From contig JAQQWL010000005.1 in NCBI GenBank assembly GCA_038363925.1, forward strand, positions 3,162,001 to 3,226,000: 64,000 nucleotides of DNA. Direction: 5' to 3'. The translations under genes and the position numbers were made by a program. Shown here one piece after another: positions 24,091-36,173 of this stretch (the stretch's first letter is position 1; every line of letters begins with the position of its first letter). Under the pieces are notes generated by a model. That model was not told the origin of the DNA, did no database searches, and saw only the letters and a list, made by a program, of their open reading frames with translations. This DNA is from Apiospora phragmitis. Taxonomy: Eukaryota; Ascomycota; Sordariomycetes; Amphisphaeriales; Apiosporaceae.

Positions 24091-24209
24091 ACATACGATC
24101 ACAGCTCTCAGACAACTTGGGATCCCGTCCGCTCTCCCCCTAAATAAGCTGAGAAGCGCCGGACTAGTACTAGAGTCGGTGACGATCTGGAAACCCCGGT
24201 GTTGTATGT
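24091..24209 (+). rRNA. 5S ribosomal RNA gene (dispersed copy)
   Basis: 119 nt, the standard 5S length. The ends ACATACGA and TTGTATGT pair as helix I. GCTCTCAG pairs with CTGAGAAGC as helix II with one bulge. The fungal 5S block GATCCCGTCCGCTCT is present, as are AAGC...GCCGG, TAGTACTAG and GGTGACGA (loop E region), and CCCCGGTGTTGTATGT at the 3' end. T-rich sequence follows (TTTT at 24209-24212, then a six-T run near 24220). The helices are intact, so it is probably functional. Single dispersed 5S genes are normal in Pezizomycotina. Confidence 0.85.
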
Positions 24210-24463
24210 TTTGGATCATTTTTTGCCCAGTCCATAAGCAACTAGAGAGAGTATCACTCCACTATTCCCTTAGTTCACCACAGGGACGAAGTAGGATAAA
24301 GAAGACGGGAGACGAGTAAAGTGTTTCTTGAAACGTTTATTAGTCTTCTACATTCGTTGCTCACAGTCTACTGAGATAGACTTGTCCATGCCCATAAGCA
24401 CCCCCAGACCCACCCAGGAGAAACCCCACGATTGACCCCTAGTCCCTAACCCCAGGCCTCATC

Positions 24464-24770
24464 TTAAAACGGAGCTAGTTGCCCATCTTTCTTCCTTCGA
24501 ACTACAGACTCTGCCCCGAAGGCAACCAGTCCGATAGAGCCTAGCACACCAATGAGTCCCGGAGCGAGTGCGCCCGCCGCGGACGTGGGCTTGGTCGCCG
24601 AGGCGGCACCGCTGCTGCCACCGCCCATCGTCATGTTCTTCATGCCGCCGCTCATGTCCATGCCGGGCATGTTGGGGTCCATGTCGCCGTCGCCGTCGTT
24701 CATGCCACCGTGGGCGGAGACGGCGGCGGCGGGCGGCGAATACTGTAGCAAGGATCGTGTAGAACTGCAT
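24464..24770 (-). CDS. Small secreted or membrane-anchored Met/Gly-rich protein
   Basis: About 100 residues. The start at 24770 encodes MQFYTILATVFAA, a signal peptide core; the mature part begins AVSAHGGMNDGDGDMDPN and continues MPGMDMSGGMKNMTMGGG. A Ser/Ala/Thr stretch leads to a C-terminal hydrophobic segment (APGLIGVLGSIGLVAFGAE) and a short basic tail. Repeated Met/Asp/His could bind copper, but that is only inference. The frame shifts by one at a GGG run (24731-24733 on the + strand) between signal peptide and mature part, probably one extra base. No named family was recognised. Confidence 0.55.
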
Positions 24771-25570
24771 GGTGATATATCGGTCGGGGCTTTGCTTGTT
24801 TTGTGATTTTGGGAAAAGGGCGAAAGTCTGTTTGCCTCGGTCTGTTCTGGCAGGCTCTTGGTATCGGGTTTAATAGGTTTGTGAAGAGATGACTGTATGA
24901 ATACAAATACTGGCCAGTAGTGCAGAAAGGAAGGGCTGAGGTTGGTAATTCGTTGGATTGGGGGAAGGTATGGTGATCTCTTGGCTTTCGAGACCGGGTG
25001 GTAAGTCACCTTCATATAGAATAACACATGACCTCAAGCTGAAGTCGTCCAAGGCAAGGCCCTGCTGTGTGAGCAGGTTGATTTACAGCCCACGAGGCTA
25101 GTGTTTCATCTCCCGAGGTAGTGTTCAGCTGGGTAGTGTTTGCGCGGCCCACAGAGACAGGGGGCATAGGGCGGGAGAGGAGAGAGGTGAGACCACTGTC
25201 GCCTGGTCTAGACTAGAGGAAAGGCGGGATACCATGATTAGTCATGTACTGCTATGCCATGAAAGTTGAGAAGGTTTCGTTCGTTCGGGTGTTTGAAGTC
25301 GGTGGGATGATCTGAGACAACTGTCTCATTTGTGCTTGCGCATAAGCTTTTCGAGGTCGTTTGCTGACAGGCGCTTGGCGGCAGGGGAGATATATACATT
25401 GTTTCACAAGGATCAGGGGTTGACAGAATGGCAGTCGATTGTAGTCTTTTCATTGATTTTTGAGCAAGGGCATATATCTCACAACTCGGCTAGACGGGGC
25501 GTTTTCCTTTTTCTCTGAGAGGCAATCAATCGCCCTGGGACGCAACTCCATGGGGAAGGAGGGATGAGCC
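24771..25570. other. Intergenic, 5' flank of the Met-rich gene
   Basis: Contains the upstream region of the minus-strand small secreted gene and the flank of the LINE remnant. No gene recognised. Confidence 0.4.
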
Positions 25571-25574
25571 AAGA

Positions 25575-26470
25575 CTACATAGTAAAACGAGAAAGCGCTA
25601 TTCTGGGGCCTGAATTTAGTAAGTGCGAGATCCGATTTCTACTTTAATAAAAAAGCCGGCCGCGCTAAAGTAACGAAAACACTCTTCTCAATTAATAGCC
25701 AACCCATTCATCCTCGAGACGAGTTTAAGAACCTAAGAGTCATTATGGATTCGGAACTCCGATTTAAGCAATATAGAGCAAAGGCATCCAGCAGAGCGCT
25801 GGAGGCAGCCATCGAGCTGAGACGACTCCATAGTCTTGCACCGTCGACAGCGAGGCACCTATTCACAGCAATGGTGGCCCCAATAGTGGACTACACTTCC
25901 AATGCCTGGCGGTATACATGCGGGACAAGACAGATGAGAACGATCAACAAAATTCAAAGGATAGGAGTCCAAAGTATTCTGGGAACGTTTAGTAATGTAG
26001 CCACGGCGGTGGCAGAGACAGAGGCAAGCATACCATCAGCCAAGGACAGGTTTGCCCGAAAGGCCCTGAAGCTCTGGTTCGACACCTGCACACTGCCGAA
26101 GACACACACCCCATGCGGAAAATCGGCCTTCGGGTGTTCACAAGATTTGTATCACCGATGCAGCAGCTAGCCCAGGAGTTCCAGCACGTCCCAGTGGACA
26201 GGATGGAAGGGGTCGAACCCTTCGTCATAGCACCCTGGACAAACCCAGTGAAAACGATAACAGAAGACAGTGAAAAGGCCGACGAACTAGCCAACACAAC
26301 CTGGGCTGTTCTTGGACCATCCCAGTATTAGTTACGGAATATGCATACACAGTACAGCACTACAAGCCTAATTAGCAAGACTTTCAGTTTTTATTCACAT
26401 TTGAATCTAACTACGGTATAGTATAAACGGCCGGAAAAGGCCTTCGTCATGGTCATATTAATACACACAC
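25575..26470 (+). mobile_element. Non-LTR retrotransposon (LINE) 3' remnant
   Basis: The C-terminal part of a fungal LINE reverse-transcriptase polyprotein. In frame from about 25690: HPRDEFKNLRVIMDSELRFK, then SSRALEAAIELRRLHSLAPS, FTAMVAPIVDYTSNAW and INKIQRIGVQSILGTF, which are typical of the post-RT region of Tad-like elements. A one-base shift at about 26110 moves the end (MRKIGLRVFTRFVSPMQQLA) to another frame. Upstream of 25690 stops interrupt the frame. The 5' end, RT catalytic core and endonuclease are absent, so this is a dead 5'-truncated copy. It is not AT-converted like the island at 35 kb. Confidence 0.75.
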
Positions 26471-26526
26471 CCATACACAAACACAGGCCCTGCTCATCCA
26501 CAAGGCAACGGCCAAAAAAAACAATC

Positions 26527-27159
26527 ATGGCATCTAGTCAGACTCCTCAAGAAACGGCACACCTGGTGCCGTTTGGGGTGTTCAGTGCAGCTATGCACGA
26601 GTTCGCAGTCCACCTCTACAATGGCCAGGTCCAGGTCCAAAGGCTAGGCGCGGAGAATGTTCAGCTGCAAATCAAGGTAGCAGCGCTGTTGGAGCACATC
26701 AGTAAGATTCGGGCATCTCGTGATATCCAGGAGCAGGGGTTGACAACCCAGGCGGATCTCATCAGTGCTCTCGAGAGTGAACAGCGCGGTTATAGTCCGC
26801 TTCTCCAATCACATACAGTCTACCTGCCCCAACCGCCATCGCCAATACTCGAGTCCAACCGGTCGACACCGGCATACATGCCCAAGCCTACTGTGTGCGA
26901 TGTGGCTGTGGGAGATGTTGCGGTCTTGGCCCAGTATGGCGAGGAGCCAACCCGCCCGGAGACGGCGAAGCGGCCAGCAAACGATGACGCAACTGGGACG
27001 GCGAAACGAAGAGCCCCGTTGGAAAGGCATGCAATCCCTCTTAGAGCAGCTAGTAGGCATCACGATCTGGCTTATGCATCCCATCAGATGCCACTAAAGA
27101 CCAACCTCACAGCTGATGATGCCCCCGGGCCCCACCAGAGCAGATCCGGAGTATCGTAG
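26527..27159 (+). CDS. Hypothetical protein (about 210 aa)
   Basis: Not recognised. The start MASSQTPQETAHLVPFGVF at 26527 is chosen over an upstream ATG at 26449 because it lies past the LINE flank. Residues 25-80 look helical and may form a short coiled coil (LGAENVQLQIKVAALLEHIS). The rest is Pro- and Arg-rich and probably disordered. Its last 76 bases overlap the end of the gene on the other strand. It follows a dead LINE, so it could also be non-coding or part of a mobile element. Confidence 0.4.
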   Translation: MASSQTPQETAHLVPFGVFSAAMHEFAVHLYNGQVQVQRLGAENVQLQIKVAALLEHISKIRASRDIQEQGLTTQADLISALESEQRGYSPLLQSHTVYLPQPPSPILESNRSTPAYMPKPTVCDVAVGDVAVLAQYGEEPTRPETAKRPANDDATGTAKRRAPLERHAIPLRAASRHHDLAYASHQMPLKTNLTADDAPGPHQSRSGVS

Positions 27160-28550
27160 ACGAAGACGTAGATCGCGACATAGATACACAGTGCCGGGAT
27201 GATCATAAAGACTTCGCCAAAAGGGAGGATCGCGACGGTGACCAGGGCTGTGTTGGTTAGCGGTTCAAAGATCACTTCCAAAAACCCGAGAACATCGCCC
27301 CAAAACCCGAGCGGATCGTCAGCTCTCCCAAAAGCAATACTGAAAGTCTTGCAGGCACAGACCTGGGCTAGGTTCTGGCGCCAAACACTCGCTTTCCAGA
27401 CGATCTCCTCTTCTCGTAGTTCCCAGTCTTCCAGCAGCCCTCGTTTCGTGATGGTCTTCAGCGCTTGGATAGTCCCTTGCAGCCCGTTGATGGGGTCGTC
27501 GAGCCCTTTCAGATTCGCCTGGATGTTCGCCGTGGCCCTTCTGGTGGTGACCGCCCCCTTGCGGACATCCTCCAATCGAAAGACCCACGCCTGAAGGTGG
27601 CTGTGCTTGACCACACGCGGGGTCCGGAGGAGCCCCCACACATTGGAAGGCCCGAGAGTCTCCGTGAACAGGCCCCCTTTGAAGGGGAGGCTATCCAAGT
27701 CTGCTTGGAGGGTGACTTGTTCGCGCGCCGTGCCACTGCCAAAATATGATCGTTGTGGCGGTCGAGCATTGTCAGTGCCGTCCTCGCCGCCCAGACGCGG
27801 GCGCGAACATCTGTCCACCCCGCCACCGTCGCCCTGACAGTGGCGAGCATCGCGGTCGCCAGCTCATCCACCTCGCCCTGGTGGATGGCGTAAATGCCCG
27901 TCTTGTCCATCATCCGGGCCCAGGCTCCTGTCGTCTGGTAGAGGCTGTGCAAGAGGTCCCGGCGCGCCCGGATCGTACCGTTGGGGGCGTGTTGCATGGA
28001 ATGGCGGAGCATATCGAAGCGGAAGGTGGCTTCGTCATACACACTACCTGTGCCCGCCTCCTCTCCTCTCATAATGTCTTCGACATGCGCTTCCCAAGAA
28101 GACAACAGGGCGCTCTCGGCCGTGAGTTGGCGGAAATAGTAGAGAGTAGACGGTATAAGGTCCTCGACGAGATGCGAGACAGCGCGGTGGGAATTTTCCC
28201 GGTCGAATTGTGCGATTGACCAGTCTATGTCGTCTTCAACCCGTAACAATGTTTCGATCTTGAAATACGACGCGTCCCGAGAACCACACGTACCAGGTAT
28301 TCGGCATAAGGTGCTTACGAAAAGCATTGGGACGAGAGTGTATAGATTCCATAGTAAAAATGAACCCAGGAGGATTCGAAACACACCAAACGCCAGAGAG
28401 AAGTTCTCCCCGGGCGTAGCCTGGGAACGGTTGACCTGGCATCCTGTTAGTAGCTGGCGTTGATCGGAAATACTTGTGGGAATTCAGTCGTATCTTTCTT
28501 AGGCAGCTTGAGCTTGATGAAGAATTAGATACGATCTCGCAGAAACCCAT
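27084..28550 (-). CDS. Hypothetical membrane protein, one frame break
   Basis: Not recognised by family. The main exon begins at 28443 after a clear CTAAC-AG acceptor and reads FGVFRILLGSFLLWNLYTLV, a membrane segment. A soluble helical region of about 300 residues follows (ETLLRVEDDIDWSIAQFDRE, EATFRFDMLRHSMQHAPNG, VRARVWAARTALTMLDRHND). The C-terminus has a second membrane region (NTALVTVAILPFGEVFMIIP, ALCIYVAIYVFVYD). The frame slips by one at about 27715-27745, between ILAVARRANK and VTLQADLDSLPFKG. A short first exon may be 28550-28533 (MGFCEI), but its phase is off by one, so the true start is uncertain. It overlaps the convergent 26527-27159 ORF. Confidence 0.6.
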
Positions 28551-29070
28551 CGTGATTATATAAGGCCGCGCAATAAGGAAGCCATGGACATTGTTATACC
28601 CAGCAAAGCAGCCATAATGACACAGTGACTGCAGCTGAATAGAAACATCTTCGTTGTCCTAACTATACACGGTTGCCTTTGTCCTAAGAAGTAAATATGT
28701 TAAACCCAGGACTAGGTTTCATTACGAAAGTAAGTCAAGCTCGTTGAAATAGCCGTCGACCGCCTGAACTCGGGCGTTTTATTAGTCAAAGCTAAAGCAG
28801 CAATGGCGCGCCCACATTCTATACTGCAGCCAATCCCTACGCACCAGGGTTCCCAAACTAGAAATCGGTCCCAAATAGTTCTTCAGATCTTGCATGGCGC
28901 GAAACTTTATCGTACAATACTGAAGAAGAAAATAGGGCGCGACGCCAAGGCTTTGCACAAAGCGATTCTAACATATACTACATTATTAAGTACTTTATCT
29001 ATTATAATAACTATTCCTCAAATTCCTGCAAGGAAACGTATTTATTATGGGCAGATTTGGCCCGTCACGG
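28551..29070. other. Intergenic, partly AT-rich, possible repeat relic
   Basis: The stretch 28960-29040 is rich in TA and may be an old repeat fragment, but nothing diagnostic remains. No gene supported. Confidence 0.35.
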
Positions 29071-30420
29071 TCAGACCCTCGTCGCATTGCGTATAGCCGC
29101 CACATGATCCGTGACCAGGCAAGACCACTCCTCGGTACCGTGGTACAAGGTGAACGTGTCGTCGTGAGTCTTGCCCGTACTCAGCACCGTGCCCGCCTGC
29201 CAGAACGCGTCACCTGCGATCCCCTCGGTCTGCACGGCCAGCTCCTGCCACGGTCGCTCGATGGCGCAGTGGCCCTGTGACGAAGGAATGCCGTCTGTGG
29301 GTACAGCAGTGAGTCAGTCCACGTTCTAGTGGGATGGGAGGGAATATCATGTATGCATGAGGGGTTTTCGCCTACATTCTTCGAAGAAACAGGGCTTGCC
29401 GGCTGCCACGCACTTCGACGCGTGCGATTTGATCCACGATGTCGCGAAGCTATTCGGGACACCCCCTGAACCCCCAGATGGGGGAAGGTCAGTATACTTG
29501 TCGGTCGAAGTTGGGACTCCCTCAAAGGCCACCACAGCCAGCAGGGGGAGGTCCTGTCAAGACTCACAGTTCGTTGGGTACATGTGGAATGTCCCGAAAT
29601 CAATCGTCTCGATCTGCAGGTTCCGCCAGTAGTCCGTGCCGTACGTGAGCCAGTACGGCAACCACGCGCCCCCGGTCAGCCCCATGCCCTCGTCGCCGAG
29701 CGTCACCATGTGGTGCGGGTCCAGGGACTTGACCAGGGCCGACGTCTCGGTAGCCCAGTTAAAAATATCGTCGGTGCTGCAAACCATGCACCGCGGCTCG
29801 TTGGCCAGCTCCCAGGCGAAGACAGCCGGCGAGGCGGCGTAGCGCGCCACGACGGCCCGGATGTAGGCCTGGTATTGCGCTTGCGCCGGCGCGTGCTTGA
29901 ACCACGTCGAGCCGTCGGACCCGAACGCGGCCGTGTACGCGGGGACGCCGCCGTAGTCCTGCCAGTTGTTGACAAAGGGGATGACGAGCTTCAGCCCGCG
30001 CTTCTCGGCGCCCGCGACGACGTAGTCGAGCCGCTGCAGGCCGTTGGTGCCCGTGTTGATGACGGATCCTGATGAAGAAAGGTACTGGAACCAGACGGTC
30101 GCCGGGTCCGTGGGGATCGTCGTCACGTCGTTGAAGCCCCAGATGCGCACGATTTTGATACCGGACGTGGCGAGCTGATCCAGGACTAGGTCGATGTCGG
30201 CGTCATTCATCTGGAAGGCGAGCCAGTAGACGTTGGTGCCGACGAGGTACTGCGTCTGGCCGTCGATGGTGAATTGCGTTCCGTTCGTGCTGGCGAAGCC
30301 GGCGGGGACGGCGCGTTGCTGTACAGAAGGCGCCACATGTTGCGACGGAGCCTTTGGCCGAACCGGACTAGCTCCGATGATGGCCAAAAGCGAGGAGAAG
30401 ATGGTCCAAAATGCCCTCAT
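29071..30420 (-). CDS. GH5 endo-beta-1,4-mannanase, secreted
   Basis: Cleaves mannan and galactomannan backbones outside the cell. Three exons: 30420-29568, 29465-29377 and 29294-29071, all in frame; the donor of exon 2 lies at about 29375. The N-terminus MRAFWTIFSSLLAIIGASPV is a signal peptide, then AGFASTNGTQFTIDGQTQYL starts the GH5_7 barrel. Landmarks: GTNVYWLAF, IKIVRIWGFND, WELANEPRC (acid/base Glu), FGTFHMYP, WGVPNSFATSWIKSH, CFFEEYGI (nucleophile Glu), FWQAGTVLSTG. About 390 residues with no CBM, the usual single-domain form. No frame problem. Confidence 0.92.
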
Positions 30421-31602
30421 TGTGCTTGCGATGTTAAAAGGTTCCAGACAACGGCAGCAGAGCTGGTTCGGGTCGTGCTAGAAACGAGTGTGAGGGCTCG
30501 ATTCGCAAAGACCTTGCCTGGAGGAAGAAGTTGGCCCCCTTCCTGCCTTCGTCGTTTTTCAGTCAATAGGAAAGCCGAGTCGTAACGTCAATGATGTGGG
30601 CCCCCGATGCTACGATGAGCCGGGGTTGTTCCCTAATATAGTGGGCATGAGTGGTACTCATTTCCGGGTGGCATGCGATTTGAAACCCCACTCCTGTGGA
30701 GAGGGTTGCATCTATGTCGCTTAGCCAATATCGTTTATCTATACATGTTTTCCCAAGGCTCTTGAGAGTTCAAGGGGATTCAATAAAGACTGCTCCCTTG
30801 TCATTTAGTATATTTGAAAACCCAAAAGTGATCACAAAACGTGACGGCGCAGTTCGGTCTGTGGGGGTGGGTTCTACCCACCCTAGACCCCTGAGCCCCC
30901 GCGCTATTTGGACACTTCGCGCTCTGGTAACAGATAGGGGGTCTCTTCTCTCAGATCACCTCGAGATACACTGCCCAAGGTACAGTATATTGATATTTGA
31001 TGCATATCTTGCTCCTTCACTCTTTCACGAATCGAAGTTGAACATAGGCATAGTAGCAACCGCCGATCTGATTATCAACCATCACCTTCGTCCTCAATCT
31101 GTCTTGGGGAGACTGAACATGTTGGTTAATGAAATCGTTGCTTGCCTACGGAGTAAAGTACGCAGAATTGCATTCAGGTGGCTGCTCACTGTTGTTACAA
31201 TCTGCATCAAAAAATTAGGCTCTGAATGGGACTGTTGTAGTCGGCTAAATACAGTCAAGCTCGGATTGAAGCGACTCTAGGGTTAAGAGCGACAAATATA
31301 CTATGTTGCGGGTTATGAGCTGTCACCTAACCAAGCCACGTAGAATGTAGCTTTGCATGTTGACGGGCGAATGAGAACTGGCTGGTGTACCCTTCATGCA
31401 TATCTTCTGCATCAGGCGTTTCCCCAGGCTTTCCGTCGGGCTGAATCGAAGATGCCTCAGTTACCTTGCATCCATCAGGACCCCGCATCTTTGGCTGAGT
31501 CTCCTTCCTCCTCTTCATTCCTTCCCTCTTTCGATCGATACCAAACGCCACCCCTCAACACGCTGTAGTTTAGGATCTGACCACCTCGTTAGGCTCGCTC
31601 AC
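30421..31602. other. Intergenic, mannanase 5' flank
   Basis: Holds the mannanase promoter and the STAND-gene promoter. A 194-codon ORF (30696-31280 +) has no family resemblance and no fungal-type codon bias, so it is left out. Confidence 0.4.
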
Positions 31603-34600
31603 ATGGACCCAGTGTCACTAGCGGGATCTGTCGCTGGGCTTGCATCTCTTGGTATTCAAGTTACAAGCGGTATCACAACATACCTTGATGCTGTGAAATG
31701 TCGCGACGAAGATCTGGTGACTATCAGGAGGCAGAATGCGGCCCTGAGAGCCCTTGTTGCCGCGATCAAGGCAACATCGACAGCCATCCCCCAGTTGTCC
31801 CAAGATGTAGTGGCAGCGGCGACTCAGAGCATCCAAACCTGCACCGAGGATCTGGATGCACTCGAGGCCTTTATCTCTCACTTATCCGGATCTGATATCA
31901 GCACTTGGAGACTGGGACTCAAGTACCAAGCTCGAAAGTTGCATTTAGCATTCGATCGCTCCAAGATCAACCAGCTTTCGAGGCGCATTTTTCAGTCTAA
32001 AGCTACGCTGCAACTTGCTGTAGGGGAACTAGGGCTGTGAGTTATGGTCTTTTATTTGGCGTCAGTTACATACTAACCTGGCTGTGTCAAGCGACATCGA
32101 TCGCTCGAATCTGGAAAAGCTGTGTTTAGTTGATTCGACACTCCGGGGTAACTCCCAAGAATTACATCTCGTACGCTCTGAGATGGCAGCCGCATATGGG
32201 TCGGTGCTACAGATACAAAACCATATGCCCTGTCTCGACGCTGGAATCGCCGTGTTGCAGCCGCAACTCGAGACTCATTCTGGACGGATTGCAGATCAGA
32301 TGTCTGGTGGTACCCAACGACTAGTACAGCAGCTGGGATACTTCCCATGAATCGATACAGGCCATACTCAATCTCCAAACAGGTTTTCAAGAACGTATTG
32401 CAGGTATTGAAGGCACTCTTCAAAAGCTTGTCGCTGCAAGTGAGCGAGATGTGGTCACACCAGGTGACACTGTACGTCCTTAACCCCATAAACATTGGAA
32501 ATTGGCTAAATAATATTTCTTAAGATATCTTTCCGCGGGGTAGCAGCTCGCTTGGCTGCCAAGCCGGCAGCATTGGAAGAAATGTGCAGTGTGTCCGCCC
32601 CAGGATGACTTGGTGCAAGCTCTCACCAGATCCGATACCTCCCGGCCTCCGCAGCAGACAAATACACGATCGCCGTCGTCTGCTACCCTGAGTCGAAAAT
32701 CAGAACACGTTACTTGTATCTGCCGCCGCAGGTCGCAGACGCACGCTACATACTCACGCTTGGGCCCATTATATATATACAGAGAGTACACGAAGGAAGG
32801 CCACTCGATGTATTGCCCGATGTCTCAGATCCTCCCCACAAAGCAGAAGCAAACGTACGGATTGAGGTACGCCGGCTTAGTAAGCATCGTCAGAGCAGCC
32901 ATCGAAATCTCCTTCAGTGTATCCTTTGGTGCCGGCGGTCGGAGCATAAGTCCGCACTTTACTTACCATCCGACGGTTGATAGCGATGCCGATCCAGCTT
33001 TTCGTGTGGTCATGTCCTTCGATGATCGCATGTGGAAAAGTTGGAGATCAAGCACTTCAATGTACAACAGGAAGTGTTAAAGAAGATAGATCAGTTCTTC
33101 TTGGAAGGAAAATCGTCACCACTTGCCCGTTGACTCGGAAAATCGAACCTTGATGCATCATGTTTTTACTAGTATACTAAGGTTAGTCTTCCTCAACATT
33201 TATCCAGCCATAAAACTAATATCAAGTCACAATAAAGTTTTTCTATTAGCCCCAGTTTCATCAGAGGGCTAGTATCACGTGGTGTGCCCGCGATCTCCTA
33301 TGATATCCATGGAAAGTGAGCTATAATAGAATAGCACGTGGACCTCCACTTACAGATTTTATAGATCGGCTGCCGCATTTAATGGAGGGTATGAAGATTA
33401 TTCTGACCACATCTTCGACAGCTACTCTATGGAGTCGCGTGCAATACTTGCAGATTCCGAGAATGGAGAAATGCCGACGACTGTTTCTGGCAGAATGATG
33501 ATGGGGTGTTGCAAGACGAAGCACTACTTGGGATCCTCTACAGCGATGGGCAAAGGTACTCCTTTCTTGCCTTTGGCAACCGAACACATGTATATACTAA
33601 TCAACCATCTGCACAGCAAATGGCAGTGGTCCACTTACAGTGGCGCTACAATCAAACGATAGAGAGCAAGCCCGATCCCTTTTAGAGACCCGTCCTGGGT
33701 CAATCAATGCGCGGAACGATTTCGGACATACTCCCTCTTTGTAGCGGTCTATCAGAACTCTCTTCGGCAGAATCCCGAAATACTAGGAGCTGCACAAGCA
33801 ACAAATCTGGTTCATGAGAGGGACAACTTTGGGTATTTGGTGCAAATTGTCGCCCTCGAGATGACTAGTCTCCATTGCGTTAATGGGACAGTTAGGAGTG
33901 TATGTGTCCGTTGCCATTGTTCATATTCCCTGACGATGGTCCTGAGAACTTGCGCTCTGTCATCCATTTTCGATGATGGAGGCGTGTTGTTTGGAATCTT
34001 AATTCGGGCTTCAGAACGAGGCAGACGGCTCTTTCTGTGGCTCCTGAAGGATCAGCGTGAAGACCTCAAGGCGTTGGCACTCTGTAATACGGGTGCTGTA
34101 TTCGACGCTCTAGACGTACTAGAGACTAATCAGGTGTTGGACTTACATGCTATCCGTGTCTACGAGCTACTCCAACAACATGGCATCAATGTCCCGGAGA
34201 TGTTGGACCCCTACTCGCCTGAGACGTCTGCAACGACATTATAATGCTGGATTACAGATTTTCATATGGCCGAGGAAGCGTTTCAGACCGGATTTCGAGA
34301 TATTGATTATGATTCCTGTTACGGGACGCCCCCTTTGACACACAGTCAGAATCCGGAATACACGTTATGGTTATTGGAACATGGAGCCGATCCAAAGCGA
34401 CGGATTAACTCACGAGGAGAACTACCCGTCGAAGGCCGGGGGACTATCAGTGCGCACTATATGATGTACAACATTGTTTCCCTTGCTATCTTTATGGTTG
34501 CCCATTCTGCTCCGGCCCACCAACGTGCAGTGTGGAGGGTCATAGCTATGGCTGGCTTCATTCAAGTAGCTGACTTCTGCTCCTGCGCATGTTCCTCAGG

Positions 34601-35080
34601 GGGCTGTACGCCTTTCATATGTATGATGAAGGGTTGGTATGAATGTTCGCCGTCCGACTAGCCAGTCAGTTTCATCAAGTCTTCCGGAAACAGCCAGTAA
34701 AGGACGCGAAGGCAATACACAGTTCAGTCATACGATTCGACGCTTTCGAGCGTCTGGGCCTCACGCATACATGCTGCTGGAGACCAGTTTGCCGTCGTCG
34801 AGTCATCGATGATGCTGAGGTCTTGGAGATCCAAGAAGAAGAAGAAGCCCGCCTTCTTAATATCTTGAATGATATAGTCGAGGACTTTGAGGGCAAAGTG
34901 AAGGATATTAGCAACGACTTGGAAGAACTGTACGCATTTAGGAACGATTACTGGAGGTGTCACGTGGAGCCCGTTCTTGACAACTTGGCTGATCAACGTA
35001 TGACTGAAGAAGAGCGGCAAGAGGCGGAAGCTATCGGTATCAAATGGTGGAGTGATCGATACTACAAAGGCCAGCTTTAG
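31603..35080 (+). pseudogene. STAND/ankyrin-type protein with Helo-like N-domain, broken
   Basis: The N-terminus (MDPVSLAGSVAGLASLGIQV...) matches the fungal N-terminal domain of STAND proteins (Helo-like), linked to programmed cell death in hyphal incompatibility. Exon 1 is 31603-32036; the next starts at 32092 after a TACTAAC branch point. Later parts resemble a family of large ankyrin-type fungal proteins: CICRRRSQTHATYSRLG, QKQTYGLRYAGLVSIV, DGGVLFGILIRASERGRRLF, LLEHGADPKRR, CSCACSSGGCTPF, and the ending IRFDAFERLGLTHTCC. These pieces lie in several frames, with stops near 32350, 33080 and 34243. At least one shift is a one-base change at a CCC run (32345-32347). Many breaks suggest decay, but assembly indels may add to it. 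It abuts the RIP island. Confidence 0.7.
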
Positions 35081-35577
35081 AGTACACATGGTTTCTCTCT
35101 CTGGCTGAAGCTATTTATGAGGATGTTGCGAGTTAGTCTATATTATAGGCGACCATAAATAATTTCTTCTCATTGGTCTTTTTTACCCTATTGCAAGGCT
35201 GTTAATGCACTAACCGAAACCACCATGATTAGTAACCAACTAATTATACAGCTTTAATGAACCCTTAACTAAGAGCTTTTTAGTGTATCACATTAATTAA
35301 TTAAGAGATTACCTTAGTGAGCCACTTAGTGGTTTAAGTGTATTAGGTTAATATAAGGCTTTTTTCATTAAATTTAGTTATATATTATAATAATTTTAAG
35401 TATTATTATTTTATATTAACTAGTAAATTAAATTAAAAGTTGCCCTTTATAAAAGTATTATATTATAATTTTTATTATTAATATTAATAATCGTTATTAA
35501 AACTTAGCCGCTTATATAAAACTTAATTAATAAAACCTTTATAAAAATATAATAATTTATAAATTAATTAAATCTTT

Positions 35578-35788
35578 TATTAAAATAACTAAAACTAAAG
35601 CTATTTATATAACTTTAAAAGGGGTGTTACGTACCTGCGCGTACGAACTACTTTTTTATTTTATTAAGAGGAGTATACGATACCTTTTATAATTAGCATT
35701 ATAAATAAGTATAAATAATAAAATATAATAATATAATATTATTTAAACCTTTATTTATATATATATATATACGAAAGCTTATTTAATA
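35578..35788 (+). repeat. copia-family LTR (5' of plus-strand copy)
   Basis: About 210 bp, sharing with the other LTRs the blocks ACTAAAGC near the start, ACGTACCTGCGCGTACGAA, GTATACGATACC and a terminal AAGCTTATTTAATA. The ends look like TG...CA converted to TA by RIP. Confidence 0.75.
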
Positions 35789-36173
35789 CTAATTAATAGT
35801 TACGTAAAGTAATTATAAATTAATAAGAGTAAAAAGACGGTTTTACGCCCTTACCGACGTAAGGGCGACCGTGCTAAGGAGCCCCGAGAATTTCCGCCCG
35901 TTAGAGATTCGAAGGAAGAGCCGAACTAAATTAACCGTACGAAGAGGAACCCCTTTTCTTAAGTGTATATTATAAGGAGAAGACTAGGTTTCGAATTATA
36001 TATAAGACTAGCTAAGCTATATATAATTATATATTAAAATAACTTTATTATATAATTTATAAAACGATAACCGTTATTAAAATAGAGTTAATTATTACTA
36101 ATAAATCGAGATTAAATTTAAACGTACTGTTTAAAAAGATAATAATCGAACTATTTACGATATACTTCGTATA

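Noticed and set aside
30696..31280. 194-codon ORF upstream of the mannanase
   Set aside because: Composition and codon use unlike the neighbouring genes; no motif recognised.
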